A stretch of DNA of 64,000 bases from Clostridiales bacterium (GTDB lineage Bacteria > Bacillota > Clostridia > Lachnospirales > Lachnospiraceae). Location: positions 1 through 64,000 of the forward strand of contig JAQXKO010000018.1 of the NCBI GenBank assembly GCA_029010495.1, read 5' to 3'. The notes under the pieces were generated by a model. That model saw nothing but the letters and a program-made list of their open reading frames with translations, was not told the DNA's origin and did no database searches. Made by a program: the position numbers and the translations under genes. Shown here piece by piece: positions 18,144 to 26,398 of the stretch. Every line of letters starts with the position of its first letter. Position 1 is the first letter of the stretch.

Positions 18144-19118
18144 ATGGAAAGAGAACATTTTTATTCAGCTGATACATATTACAAAAAGACATTCGGAGCC
18201 AAGGTATATCGTCTCCCCGTGGATGGCGGCTTTACATGTCCGAACCGCGACGGCAGACTTGGAGAAAAAGGCTGTTTTTTCTGCAGTGCAAGCGGTTCAG
18301 GTGATTTCACGCCGCGTGCCATGTCGGGCACGATTGATATAGGACTTCAGCTTGAATGTGCAAAGCAGCTTGTTAGTTTAAAAAAGCCAGGGAAATACAT
18401 AGCTTATCTCCAGTCCTTTACCAACACATACGCATCCGCCGGTTATCTTGAAAAAATATATTCGGAATGTCTGTGTGAAAAAAGCATGTCGGGGCTGTGT
18501 ATCGGAACAAGACCCGACTGCATTAATGATAATATTGCAAGCCTTATCTCACAGCTTTCTGCAAAATACGGCAAACCGGTATATATAGAGCTGGGTCTGC
18601 AGACCATACACGACAAAACCGAAAAATATATGGGGCGCGGCTACTGCTTAAAGGATTTTGACAATGCACTTGATATAATCAACAAGTATTCCCTCCCTGT
18701 AATTGTTCACCTAATAATCGGACTTCCGGAGGAGACAACAGACGATTATATTGAAAGCGTCAGATATGTATCATCCAAAAACATCCACGGGATAAAAATT
18801 TCACTTTTAAATATTATATCCGGAACCGTTATGGAAAAGCTGTATAATTCAAACCCGTCAATCTTTCCGCTGCTAAATCCCGAGTCATATATCGCCGCAC
18901 TGGCTGAATGTATCAAAAACACGCGTAAGGATATAGTTATTTACAGATTGACAGGGGATGCGCCGAAAAAGCTTCTTGTTGCGCCATTGTTTGCAGGTAA
19001 CAAAAAGTTCGTTCTTAATTCAATTACAAAATATTTCAAAGAAAATAATATATACCAGGGAAGTGATTTCCCGGATACAGGAGGAAACGATGCAGCCGGA
19101 GCTTCTGATGTTTTATAA
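18144..19118 (+). CDS. Radical SAM protein, YhcC/YtqA (TIGR01212) family
   Basis: 324-residue radical SAM enzyme of unknown substrate. The early FGAKVYRLPVDGGFTCPNRD plus Cys32, Cys44 and Cys47 (C-x11-C-x2-C) supply the [4Fe-4S] cluster, as in the YhcC family. The ATG at 18144 is the only possible start because an in-frame TGA lies at 18129-18131. No Shine-Dalgarno sequence precedes it. It overlaps the DUF4364 gene by 29 bases, so the two are a plus-strand operon divergent from fba. Confidence 0.9.
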   Translation: MEREHFYSADTYYKKTFGAKVYRLPVDGGFTCPNRDGRLGEKGCFFCSASGSGDFTPRAMSGTIDIGLQLECAKQLVSLKKPGKYIAYLQSFTNTYASAGYLEKIYSECLCEKSMSGLCIGTRPDCINDNIASLISQLSAKYGKPVYIELGLQTIHDKTEKYMGRGYCLKDFDNALDIINKYSLPVIVHLIIGLPEETTDDYIESVRYVSSKNIHGIKISLLNIISGTVMEKLYNSNPSIFPLLNPESYIAALAECIKNTRKDIVIYRLTGDAPKKLLVAPLFAGNKKFVLNSITKYFKENNIYQGSDFPDTGGNDAAGASDVL

Positions 19119-19617
19119 ACTGATAGTTCTTTATATTTTGGACAGGGTTGATTTCCCAATGTCCAACACTCAGATTACAAAGATTATTACGGAAAAGGAA
19201 TATACAAATTATTTTACGGTCCAGCAGGTTCTTGCCCAGCTTACAGATGACGGATTCATCAACGACCAGAAAACAAGAAATCAGACACTATATAAAATTA
19301 ACGAGCTTGGGAAAGAAACCCTAAATTTCTTTTATAAAGATCTCAACAAGGAAATCAGAGATGATATCGACATCTATCTCACCGAGGAAAAGTATGCTCT
19401 GCGTAATGAGGTTTCCTGTTATGCCGATTTTTTCCAGAATTCTCCCGATGAGTATATTGCCGAACTTAAAATAATAGAGCGAGACTCTCCCGTCATTGAA
19501 CTCAAGGTGTCAGTTCCGACCAAGCAGGCTGCAGAAATAATCTGTGATAAATGGAAACAAAAAAACGCAGACATATATGCCTACGTTTTCAATACACTGT
19601 TAAATGATTCGCAATAA
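19090..19617 (+). CDS. DUF4364 family protein, winged-helix-like
   Basis: 175 residues, starting MQPELLMFYKLIVLYILDRV at the ATG that follows AGGAGGAAACG inside the previous gene. The N-terminal part (MSNTQITKIITEKEYTNYFT) looks like a winged-helix DNA-binding domain. DUF4364 proteins are common in Clostridia and have no established role. It ends immediately against the stop of the convergent barstar-like gene, with no bases between the two stop codons. Confidence 0.87.
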   Translation: MQPELLMFYKLIVLYILDRVDFPMSNTQITKIITEKEYTNYFTVQQVLAQLTDDGFINDQKTRNQTLYKINELGKETLNFFYKDLNKEIRDDIDIYLTEEKYALRNEVSCYADFFQNSPDEYIAELKIIERDSPVIELKVSVPTKQAAEIICDKWKQKNADIYAYVFNTLLNDSQ

Positions 19618-19878
19618 TTATTTAATCTCAATTATATAATTCGGATTCTTAACCGCCAGCTCCTTGAAAAGCTGGCCGAGAGCCGCACCGTAACCCAGAG
19701 CGATTTTGTCTTTATTAATTATTGTTATCCTGACAGGATCGCTTTCTTTTATTAAAATCTGATACAGTGAGTCGAGGTTTCTTGCATAATAATACGGCAA
19801 AAGAAACTTCTCCTTAAGATAATCATGCATTTCTACCTTTGTGGTCATTTCGTTTCCATCAATAATTATTTCACGCAT
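19618..19878 (-). CDS. Barstar-like ribonuclease inhibitor
   Basis: 86 residues. The pattern LPYYYARNLDSLYQIL matches the barstar family core, in which helix 2 and its flanking acids block the active site of barnase-type RNases. CCGGAGAAAAAAG precedes the ATG. No barnase-like gene is adjacent or elsewhere in the window. It is the last gene of the tig-clpP-clpX-engB group, 26 bases after engB. Confidence 0.82.
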   Translation of the reverse strand: MREIIIDGNEMTTKVEMHDYLKEKFLLPYYYARNLDSLYQILIKESDPVRITIINKDKIALGYGAALGQLFKELAVKNPNYIIEIK

Positions 19879-19904
19879 AACTTTTTTCTCCGGACATTTA
19901 TTAA

Positions 19905-20495
19905 TTATTCTTTATGTTGCATCTCTTCCATAAGAGCCCACACCTCTTCATAACCCTGTTTGGTTTCCGATGAAAAAGGAATGATTCTGGTGTCATCCTG
20001 AATGTTAAGTCCCTGACGTATAGCCTTAACCTGCTTATCCTTCTGGCTTCTTTTAATCTTATCAAGCTTCGTAGCAATGATAACAGGCTTAAAACCGTTA
20101 GCCACAATCCAATCGTACATGTTTTTATCATTTTCAGACGGATCATGTCTGATGTCAATAAGAAGGAAAATCAATTTAAGCTGACCGGAGGTACGAAGAT
20201 ATTTTTCAATCATCTTACCCCACTTTGCCTTTAGCTCAAGTGAAACCTTGGCATAGCCATAGCCCGGCAAATCCACAAAATAAAAGCTGTCATTTAAATG
20301 ATAGAAATTAATTGTCTGTGTTTTGCCCGGCTGGGAAGATGTCCTCGCAAGAGCCTTTCTTCCGACAAGAGCATTAATAAGTGATGACTTGCCGACATTT
20401 GATTTTCCGACAAATGCAAATTCCGCGCCTTCATTTTCAGGCAGCCTGCTTGTTACGCCACACACTGTTTCAAGCTCCGCTTTCTTTATGACCAT
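19905..20495 (-). CDS. engB: Ribosome biogenesis GTPase EngB (YsxC/YihA)
   Basis: Essential GTPase for late 50S assembly. 196 residues. G1 is GKSNVGKSS at residues 30-38, G3 is DLPGYG near residue 76 and G4 is TKLDK near residue 141. CGGAGG precedes the ATG. It follows clpX by 13 bases; the lon genes that lie between clpX and ysxC in Bacillus are absent here. Confidence 0.95.
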   Translation of the reverse strand: MVIKKAELETVCGVTSRLPENEGAEFAFVGKSNVGKSSLINALVGRKALARTSSQPGKTQTINFYHLNDSFYFVDLPGYGYAKVSLELKAKWGKMIEKYLRTSGQLKLIFLLIDIRHDPSENDKNMYDWIVANGFKPVIIATKLDKIKRSQKDKQVKAIRQGLNIQDDTRIIPFSSETKQGYEEVWALMEEMQHKE

Positions 20496-20508
20496 GAATT
20501 CCTCCGTT

Positions 20509-21762
20509 TTATCTGATACTGTTATCTCTGATTAAGTCAGGCTTTGCAATACCCCGTGCCGCCTCCTCGGTAACAATGCATCTTATTGCAGTCTCATCGG
20601 AAGGAACCTCGTACATAATATCCATCATGATATTTTCAAGTATGGAGCGAAGTCCGCGGGCACCTGTGTTTCTCTCCTCCGAAAGCTTTGCAATCTCAAA
20701 AAGTGCATCATCCGTAAATTCGAGTTCAACACCGTCAAGACCGAGAAGCGCCTTATACTGCTTTGTAAGGGCATTCTTAGGCTCCTTTAATATTCTTATA
20801 AGATCATCCTTGGTAAGTCTGTCCAGGGCAACTGTTACAGGCACTCGTCCTATAAATTCAGGGATAAGTCCGAACTTGACAAGATCCTGTGGCATAGCCT
20901 TTCTGAAAAGGTCACCAATCGATTCACTGTTCTTTTCCTTTATTTCTGCATTAAAGCCGATGTTCTTCTGGCCGATTCTGCTTTCAACAATCTTTTCAAG
21001 GCCGTCAAATGCTCCGCCGCATATAAAAAGAATATTTGTTGTATTAATATGATACATTTCAGCATTCGGATGTTTGCGTCCTCCCTGAGGCGGTACGCTT
21101 GCATCAGTACCCTCAAGAATCTTAAGAAGCGACTGCTGTACACCCTCGCCCGAAACATCTCGTGTAATTGAAACATTTTCAGACTTTCTGGTGATCTTAT
21201 CAATTTCATCAATATAAACTATACCGTATTCCGCACGCTTAATATCATAATCAGCTGCCTGAATAAGCTTCAAAAGTATATTTTCAACATCCTCGCCGAC
21301 ATAACCTGCTTCAGTAAGTGTGGTAGCATCTGCGATTGCAAACGGTACATTAATAATCTTGGCAAGTGTCTGCGCAAGATATGTCTTTCCCGAACCGGTC
21401 GGTCCTATCAGAAGAACATTGCTCTTCTGGAGGTCAACATCAAGCTTCCTACCGTGCAATATTCTCTTGTAGTGATTATATACCGCAACACTGAGTGCCT
21501 TCTTAGCATCATCCTGACCGATTACATAATCATCAAGGAACTCCTTCATAAGCTTTGGCTTTACAAGATTGATTTCGGAAAATCCGCCTTCACTTTCATC
21601 ATCCTCGTAATCTCCTGCTTCTGAAATGATTTCTTCACAAAGATGAACACATTCGTCACATATATATATGTTGCCGGGGCCCTGTATGAGCTTATCTACA
21701 GCATCCTTATTCTTTCCGCAGAAAGAACAGCATGCATCCTTAGATCCGTTTCCTTTAGCCAA
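20509..21762 (-). CDS. clpX: ATP-dependent Clp protease ATPase subunit ClpX
   Basis: AAA+ unfoldase that feeds substrates to ClpP. 417 residues. The N-terminal zinc domain has Cys12, Cys15, Cys35 and Cys38; Walker A is GPTGSGKT at about 120-127; Walker B is [10 protein letters not shown]. The start codon is TTG (21760-21762), 8 nt after GGAG, with [20 protein letters not shown] following. clpP lies immediately upstream, 14 bases away. Confidence 0.97.
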   Translation of the reverse strand: MAKGNGSKDACCSFCGKNKDAVDKLIQGPGNIYICDECVHLCEEIISEAGDYEDDESEGGFSEINLVKPKLMKEFLDDYVIGQDDAKKALSVAVYNHYKRILHGRKLDVDLQKSNVLLIGPTGSGKTYLAQTLAKIINVPFAIADATTLTEAGYVGEDVENILLKLIQAADYDIKRAEYGIVYIDEIDKITRKSENVSITRDVSGEGVQQSLLKILEGTDASVPPQGGRKHPNAEMYHINTTNILFICGGAFDGLEKIVESRIGQKNIGFNAEIKEKNSESIGDLFRKAMPQDLVKFGLIPEFIGRVPVTVALDRLTKDDLIRILKEPKNALTKQYKALLGLDGVELEFTDDALFEIAKLSEERNTGARGLRSILENIMMDIMYEVPSDETAIRCIVTEEAARGIAKPDLIRDNSIR

Positions 21763-21776
21763 ATTACTATCTCCTA

Positions 21777-22358
21777 TTATCTGCTTACTATTACTTCGTC
21801 GATAAGACCGTATTCCTTTGCTTCGGCTGCATCAAGCCAGTTATCACGGTCAGTATCCCTGCATACCTGCTCATAATCCTTACCGGTATTTTCAGCAAGC
21901 ATTTTATTTAACTTTTCTTTTGTCTTTAAGATGTGTCTTGCAGCAATCTCAATCTCAGTTGCCTGACCCTGAGTACCTCCGAGAGGCTGGTGAATCATAA
22001 TCTCTGCATTAGGAAGTGCAAAACGCTTACCCTTCGCACCGCCTGCAAGCAGGAATGCTCCCATGCTTGCTGCCATACCTACGCATATGGTAGATACGTC
22101 ACATTTAATGTAATGCATTGTGTCATAAATAGCCATACCGGCAGTTACGGAGCCGCCGGGACTGTTAATATAAAGACATATGTCCTTTCCCGGATCTTCC
22201 GATTCCAGGAAAAGAAGCTGTGCAACGATAACGCTGGCACTTGCATCATTAACCTCACCGTCAAGGAAAATAATTCTGTCCTTTAACAATCTTGAATAAA
22301 TATCATATGAGCGCTCACCTCTTGAAGTCTGCTCAATTACATAAGGAACCAAACTCAT
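21777..22358 (-). CDS. clpP: ATP-dependent Clp protease proteolytic subunit ClpP
   Basis: Serine peptidase that forms the barrel chamber of ClpXP. 193 residues with the catalytic triad Ser98 (in GMAASMGAF), His123 (in MIHQP) and Asp172. GGAGGAGTGAAAG precedes the ATG. Between tig and clpP lies a long hairpin that could tune expression. Confidence 0.97.
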   Translation of the reverse strand: MSLVPYVIEQTSRGERSYDIYSRLLKDRIIFLDGEVNDASASVIVAQLLFLESEDPGKDICLYINSPGGSVTAGMAIYDTMHYIKCDVSTICVGMAASMGAFLLAGGAKGKRFALPNAEIMIHQPLGGTQGQATEIEIAARHILKTKEKLNKMLAENTGKDYEQVCRDTDRDNWLDAAEAKEYGLIDEVIVSR

Positions 22359-22392
22359 CTTTCACTCCTCCTTAAAAATCAATCTCCTATAA

Positions 22393-22448
22393 ACTAAACA
22401 AGATTAGAGCCCGATTACAGGCTCTAATCTTTAGTATACATGTTTAGT
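22393..22448 (-). terminator. Long hairpin between tig and clpP
   Basis: An 11-bp perfect stem AGATTAGAGCC/GGCTCTAATCT (22401-22430) is extended by ACTAAACA/TGTTTAGT (22393-22400 and 22441-22448) with a 10-nt bulge on one side. It starts 5 nt past the tig stop. There is no clear T-run after it on the minus strand, so partial termination or a processing site is possible. Confidence 0.4.
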
Positions 22449-22452
22449 AATA

Positions 22453-23751
22453 TTATTCAGCTGATGCCTCAACCTCAACAGCATTATCAGCAAGAAGCTT
22501 AGCAGCCTTCTTAACTGCGATGTCTGCCTTAACCTGCTCAGCGTTAGCACCGAGAATTTCCTTAACCTTATCGGAATCCATGTTATACATCTTGCCCATT
22601 TCTGCAATCTCAGCTTCGAATTCTTCCTCTGTAGCTTCGATGCCTTCAGCAGCAACTACAGCCTCAAGAGTAAGTCTTGTTCTGATTCTTGCAATTGCCT
22701 GTGGCTCTAAAGACTCAAGGAACTTTTTCTGATCCATTCCCGTAAACTGCATGTACTGTTCAATTGTTAATCCCTGTGACTGGAGTCTGTATGAGAACTC
22801 CTCAGCTACCTGCTGCTTCTGAGCTTCAATCATACCCTGTGGAATGTCGATTGTTGCATTGGCTGCTGCCTTTTCAACAGCCTCATTTTCCTTAGCATCA
22901 GCTGCTGCCTTTTCCTTAGCAGCAAGAATATTCTTCTTAACATCCTCTCTGTACTCTGCAACTGTTGAAAATTCTGTTGTTTCATCAACATATGCATCAT
23001 CAAGCTCAGGTAATACCTTTGTTGTTGCTGACTTAACAGTTACCTTAAATACAGCAGGCTTTCCTGCAAGGTCCTTGGCATGATATTCCTCAGGGAATGT
23101 TACGTTAACGTCGAATTCCTCGCCGATGTTCTTGCCGATAATCTGCTCCTCAAAGCCCGGAATAAATGCACCTGAGCCGATTACAAGAGGATAATCCGTA
23201 CCCTTGCCGCCTTCAAAAGCAACTCCGTCTACAAAGCCTTCAAAGTCAATAACGGTTTCGTCACCGTTTTCAATTGCTCTGTCTGTTACTTCAACCTTTT
23301 TAGCATTCATCTCTCTTGTTCTGTTGATGTCTGCTTCAACCTCTTCATCAGTAACTTCAATGACAGCCTTCTTAACCTCTACGCCCTTGTATGTGCCGAG
23401 TGTAACCTCAGGCTTTACTGCTACGGTAGCGGTAAATACGAACTTCTCACCCTTTTTGATGTTAACAACATCAATTTCAGGTCTTGAAACGATTTCCTGC
23501 TCGCACTCATCAGCTGCCTTCTCATATGCCTCAGGAATAAGTGAATTTGCAGCATCCTCATAGAACATCTCTGGTCCGTAAAGCTTTTCAATCATTGAAA
23601 GAGGTGCCTTCCCCTTTCTGAAGCCCGGAACATTAATCTTATTCTTATTCTTATGATAAGCCTTCTCGATAGCTGCTTCAAATTCCTCAGCAGGGCACTC
23701 GATTGTAAGCTTAATCATATTTTTGCCTAAATCTTCAACTGTAAAACTCAT
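22453..23751 (-). CDS. tig: Trigger factor
   Basis: Ribosome-bound chaperone with peptidyl-prolyl isomerase activity. 432 residues. The N-terminal ribosome-binding domain includes the GFRKGKAPLSMIEK signature near residue 44; the FKBP domain (GDETVIDFEGFVDG to about 245) is central; the helical C-terminal chaperone domain completes it. It docks on L23 (11959-12258). First gene of the clp operon. Confidence 0.97.
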   Translation of the reverse strand: MSFTVEDLGKNMIKLTIECPAEEFEAAIEKAYHKNKNKINVPGFRKGKAPLSMIEKLYGPEMFYEDAANSLIPEAYEKAADECEQEIVSRPEIDVVNIKKGEKFVFTATVAVKPEVTLGTYKGVEVKKAVIEVTDEEVEADINRTREMNAKKVEVTDRAIENGDETVIDFEGFVDGVAFEGGKGTDYPLVIGSGAFIPGFEEQIIGKNIGEEFDVNVTFPEEYHAKDLAGKPAVFKVTVKSATTKVLPELDDAYVDETTEFSTVAEYREDVKKNILAAKEKAAADAKENEAVEKAAANATIDIPQGMIEAQKQQVAEEFSYRLQSQGLTIEQYMQFTGMDQKKFLESLEPQAIARIRTRLTLEAVVAAEGIEATEEEFEAEIAEMGKMYNMDSDKVKEILGANAEQVKADIAVKKAAKLLADNAVEVEASAE

Positions 23752-23840
23752 TTGTCAGTCCTCCTAAAAAATATACAACCTTCTGTTGTTTTTTACATAT
23801 TATAAGGCCCATATTCAAAAACGAGCCTAATCAGTATGGG

Positions 23841-23849
23841 ATTATATCA
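23841..23849 (-). promoter_or_regulatory. Extended -10 promoter of tig
   Basis: Minus strand: TGATATAAT (TG-n-perfect TATAAT) about 90 nt before the tig ATG. A -35 box is poor (TAGATT at 17 nt). The leader also has the paired segments CCCATA/TATGGG. Confidence 0.6.
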
Positions 23850-23994
23850 TATTTTCGTCAATAAATCTAGTATAATATTTATAAATTAATGAAATATATC
23901 AAGAAAAATAAGTTATTTTCCACTCATCCGGCCGCTTTATCAACGGGGCAGATTACAAAAGCAGAATTTTTGTCATTTCACGCAATAATTTTCT

Positions 23995-24678
23995 CTACTG
24001 TCCGTAATAAGCATTGGCACCGTGCTTTCTGTAATAGTGCTTGTCCTGTAATTCCTGCGGCGCAGGCTTTATTCCCGGATTAAGCATTTCACTTCTTGCA
24101 GCCATCTTTGCCACTTCCTCAAGCACCACTGAATTATGAACTGCCTCAAATGCATCCTTACCCCACGTAAATGGTCCGTGATTCTTACAAAGCACTGCAG
24201 GCACCGCCTTATAGTCCCTGTCTTTAAAAACCTCCGTTATAAGCACTCCCGTATTAGCTTCATAATTCTTAAGCTCCTCCCCGGTAAGACATCTTGCGCA
24301 AGGAACCTCTCCGTATATATAATCCGCATGAGTTGTTCCGTAGCACGGAATGCTTCTGCCGGCCTGAGCCCAGCTTGTCGCCCAGGAGGAATGTGTATGA
24401 ACGACACCGCCTATTTCCGCAAAGTTCTTATATAGCTCTATGTGAGTAGGAGTATCAGAGGATGGATTGTACTTTCCTTCAATTTTGTTTCCTTGCAAAT
24501 CCATAATAACCATATCCTCAGGTGAAAGCTTATTATAATCAACTCCGCTTGGCTTAATCGCAAAGTATCCGGTTTCCCTGTCTATTTCACTTACGTTTCC
24601 CCAGGTAAAGGTAACTAATCCGTATTGAGGTAAAAGCATATTAGCTTCATATACTCTCTTTTTTAATTCTTCAAGCAT
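23995..24678 (-). CDS. araD: L-ribulose-5-phosphate 4-epimerase
   Basis: Zinc class II aldolase-like enzyme that converts L-ribulose 5-phosphate to D-xylulose 5-phosphate, the last step of L-arabinose entry into the pentose phosphate pathway. 227 residues. Asp75, His94 and His96 (HTHSSWATSWAQAG) and His167 (CKNHGPFTWGKDA) are the metal and catalytic residues; the C-terminus YYGQ is typical. GGAGG precedes the ATG. No araA or araB is adjacent; a candidate isomerase lies at 58978-60459. Related uses such as L-xylulose 5-phosphate epimerisation cannot be excluded. Confidence 0.92.
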   Translation of the reverse strand: MLEELKKRVYEANMLLPQYGLVTFTWGNVSEIDRETGYFAIKPSGVDYNKLSPEDMVIMDLQGNKIEGKYNPSSDTPTHIELYKNFAEIGGVVHTHSSWATSWAQAGRSIPCYGTTHADYIYGEVPCARCLTGEELKNYEANTGVLITEVFKDRDYKAVPAVLCKNHGPFTWGKDAFEAVHNSVVLEEVAKMAARSEMLNPGIKPAPQELQDKHYYRKHGANAYYGQ

Positions 24679-24764
24679 CGTTCGTCCTCCGATAACACAT
24701 TTTTATCAAATAACAGCTATTAAGTTTCTTTCCGCAGCATAAATACTTCGCATGCGCTTCTTTA

Positions 24765-24794
24765 ATAATACTATTTATCCTTTCGGAATGTCAA
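24765..24794 (-). promoter_or_regulatory. Promoter of araD
   Basis: Minus strand: perfect TTGACA (24789-24794), 18-nt spacer, TATTAT (24765-24770). Start about 80 nt before the ATG. Confidence 0.8.
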
Positions 24795-24826
24795 TAACCC
24801 GGTCATTTATTAAACAGTCTTTTTAT

Positions 24827-24888
24827 AAAAAAACATCGCAGATAACATGACTTGTTAAACTTATAAACAAATCACATACTGCGATGTT
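24827..24888 (-). terminator. Terminator after spoIIID
   Basis: AACATCGCAG and CTGCGATGTT (24879-24888 and 24832-24841) form a 10-bp stem with an internal TTGTT/AACAA pairing, followed on the minus strand by seven Ts. It separates spoIIID from araD. Confidence 0.8.
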
Positions 24889-24901
24889 CATTTTATTTAT
24901 A

Positions 24902-25162
24902 TTATTTTTCTCCTCTTTCCTTTTTATACTTTTCTCTTGTGGCAAATCCCCCTCTTATATGTCGTTCCTCCTTGTTTATGTCAAGTACTTTTCTCACCCT
25001 GCCATAAAGCTCCTTATTTAGACAATACAGTCTTTTTGTTACGTCCGTATGGACACTTGATTTGCTTATTCCGAATTCTCTGGCTGCCGATCTTACCGTT
25101 CCGTTTGTATCGACCAGAAACTGACTGACATTAAGCACCCTCTGCGCAATTTCGTCCCTCAC
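24902..25162 (-). CDS. spoIIID: Sporulation transcriptional regulator SpoIIID
   Basis: 86-residue DNA-binding protein of the mother-cell programme during endospore formation. The helix-turn-helix is TVRSAAREFGISKSSVHTDV at about residues 22-41, followed by TKRLYCLN. The start is a GTG at 25160-25162, since the ATG at 25168-25170 runs straight into TAA. The ribosome-binding site is weak (TTTAGGATG). A sigma-E-like promoter lies upstream. Its presence argues that the organism can sporulate, or descends from a sporulator. Confidence 0.95.
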   Translation of the reverse strand: MRDEIAQRVLNVSQFLVDTNGTVRSAAREFGISKSSVHTDVTKRLYCLNKELYGRVRKVLDINKEERHIRGGFATREKYKKERGEK

Positions 25163-25191
25163 TGTTACATCCTAAAAACATTTGTTTTTAC

Positions 25192-25220
25192 AATGTATGC
25201 AGCAGCTTATACATTCATTC
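25192..25220 (-). promoter_or_regulatory. Probable sigma-E promoter of spoIIID
   Basis: Minus strand: CATACATT (25192-25199) matches the sigma-E -10 consensus CATACAnT exactly. A 14-nt spacer separates it from GAATGAA (25214-25220), a partial match to the -35 consensus. B. subtilis spoIIID is sigma-E dependent, which supports the call. Confidence 0.6.
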
Positions 25221-25224
25221 CAAA

Positions 25225-26259
25225 TTATCGGAACAGATATTCTTTTAATACCTCCTCAATAAGCTTTTCCTCTTCACTTGAAAGCTTTTTCTGAGGATAT
25301 GCCTGTGATAATGTCTGATTGAGGTTTTCAAGATTTTTTAATCTTCTTGATGTAACTGTTTTATTCGTTACAGATGAATCAGTATTGTCTGAAGTATTCT
25401 TTACAATAATCTTCCTGCCGTTTTTTTCCTCTATTTTACTGCCGGAATCATCCGAAATATCGTCCTCACATACATTCTGTCTGACATAATTTTCAGACTC
25501 GGTTATTTCAGGCTGTAAAGACTTGTTTAAATCAATTGCCGGCTCTTCAACGCATATCGCAGCCTCCATGCCTGCACCGTCTGACTTAAGTACGGGTGTC
25601 TTTCCGAAATCAGCCTGATTTTCCTCCGGCTTTTCCTTACATTTCCCGGCTTCCGATATTTCAGCCGTCTGCTTTCTGCGGATATCAGAAGCTTCTCCGG
25701 CACTTCTCTCGTATTCCCTTGCGCAGGCCTCAATGCTTTTTACAGCCTCAAAATAATTTACCGTAACAAGATACAGACATTCTTCTTTTTCTTTAAGATA
25801 AGCCAGTTTCTTAATAATCAGCAAAAGCAGTGATGCCGATAATCCGACTCCGGAATATATTATCACTTTATATAAATCTTCATGTAATTCAAGTATTTTA
25901 TTTATGCTCAAAAACCGATAGGCCATGTAGCCTGCACTGCCGGCAGTAAATATAAAAGCTGCGAAACTTAACAGTCCCGTAAATCTGCCAAGCTTATATG
26001 CGCTAAGACCGAGACTGTTATTAATGCTAAGCTCTTTTCTTACAAATTTTTCCACATCAACCTCTGCCACGGCAGCATCCTTTTTATAGTTCCTGTACAT
26101 TTTCTCCAGTAAACCTTTTCTCTTTCCTCCTGTTTTTGATGCGCACTTTATTCTTCTTAAGTAAATTAGCCCTGCGATAAGCTGTGTGATAATACCGGTT
26201 GCCGTGAATACACACAGAGCAGCATATCCGGGCACAAGATAATCCGTAATCTTGTCCAT
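25225..26259 (-). CDS. Unrecognised three-pass membrane protein with charged tail
   Basis: 344 residues; the family is not recognised. Predicted membrane segments at about 9-34, 94-116 and 131-151. The C-terminal half (about 180-344) is a polar, Glu/Lys/Ser-rich, probably disordered tail, ending in a short helical segment (SSEEEKLIEEVLKEYLFR). AGGTGC-type site before the ATG. It sits just before spoIIID on the same strand, but the sigma-E promoter lies between them, so a sporulation role is only a guess. Confidence 0.8.
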   Translation of the reverse strand: MDKITDYLVPGYAALCVFTATGIITQLIAGLIYLRRIKCASKTGGKRKGLLEKMYRNYKKDAAVAEVDVEKFVRKELSINNSLGLSAYKLGRFTGLLSFAAFIFTAGSAGYMAYRFLSINKILELHEDLYKVIIYSGVGLSASLLLLIIKKLAYLKEKEECLYLVTVNYFEAVKSIEACAREYERSAGEASDIRRKQTAEISEAGKCKEKPEENQADFGKTPVLKSDGAGMEAAICVEEPAIDLNKSLQPEITESENYVRQNVCEDDISDDSGSKIEEKNGRKIIVKNTSDNTDSSVTNKTVTSRRLKNLENLNQTLSQAYPQKKLSSEEEKLIEEVLKEYLFR

Positions 26260-26356
26260 AAAGCACCTCCATATTGTCCGGTTAATCCGGAGCTGTTTTT
26301 ATGATAAATCATCCGTATCACTTTTTAAAGATGGTATCGTAAAAACCGTTTTACAT

Positions 26357-26398
26357 AAAAAAACGCCGATTAGGTTTTTTTTACCTAAATCGACGTTT
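26357..26398 (-). terminator. Terminator after the SpoU methyltransferase
   Basis: On the minus strand AAACGTCGATTTAGGT pairs with ACCTAATCGGCGTTT (one bulge, one G-T), followed by TTTTTTT. The first arm starts at the trmH stop codon. Confidence 0.85.

Noticed and set aside
23204-23563. 119-residue plus-strand frame over tig
   Set aside because: Antisense shadow of the FKBP domain of trigger factor, with no start signals.
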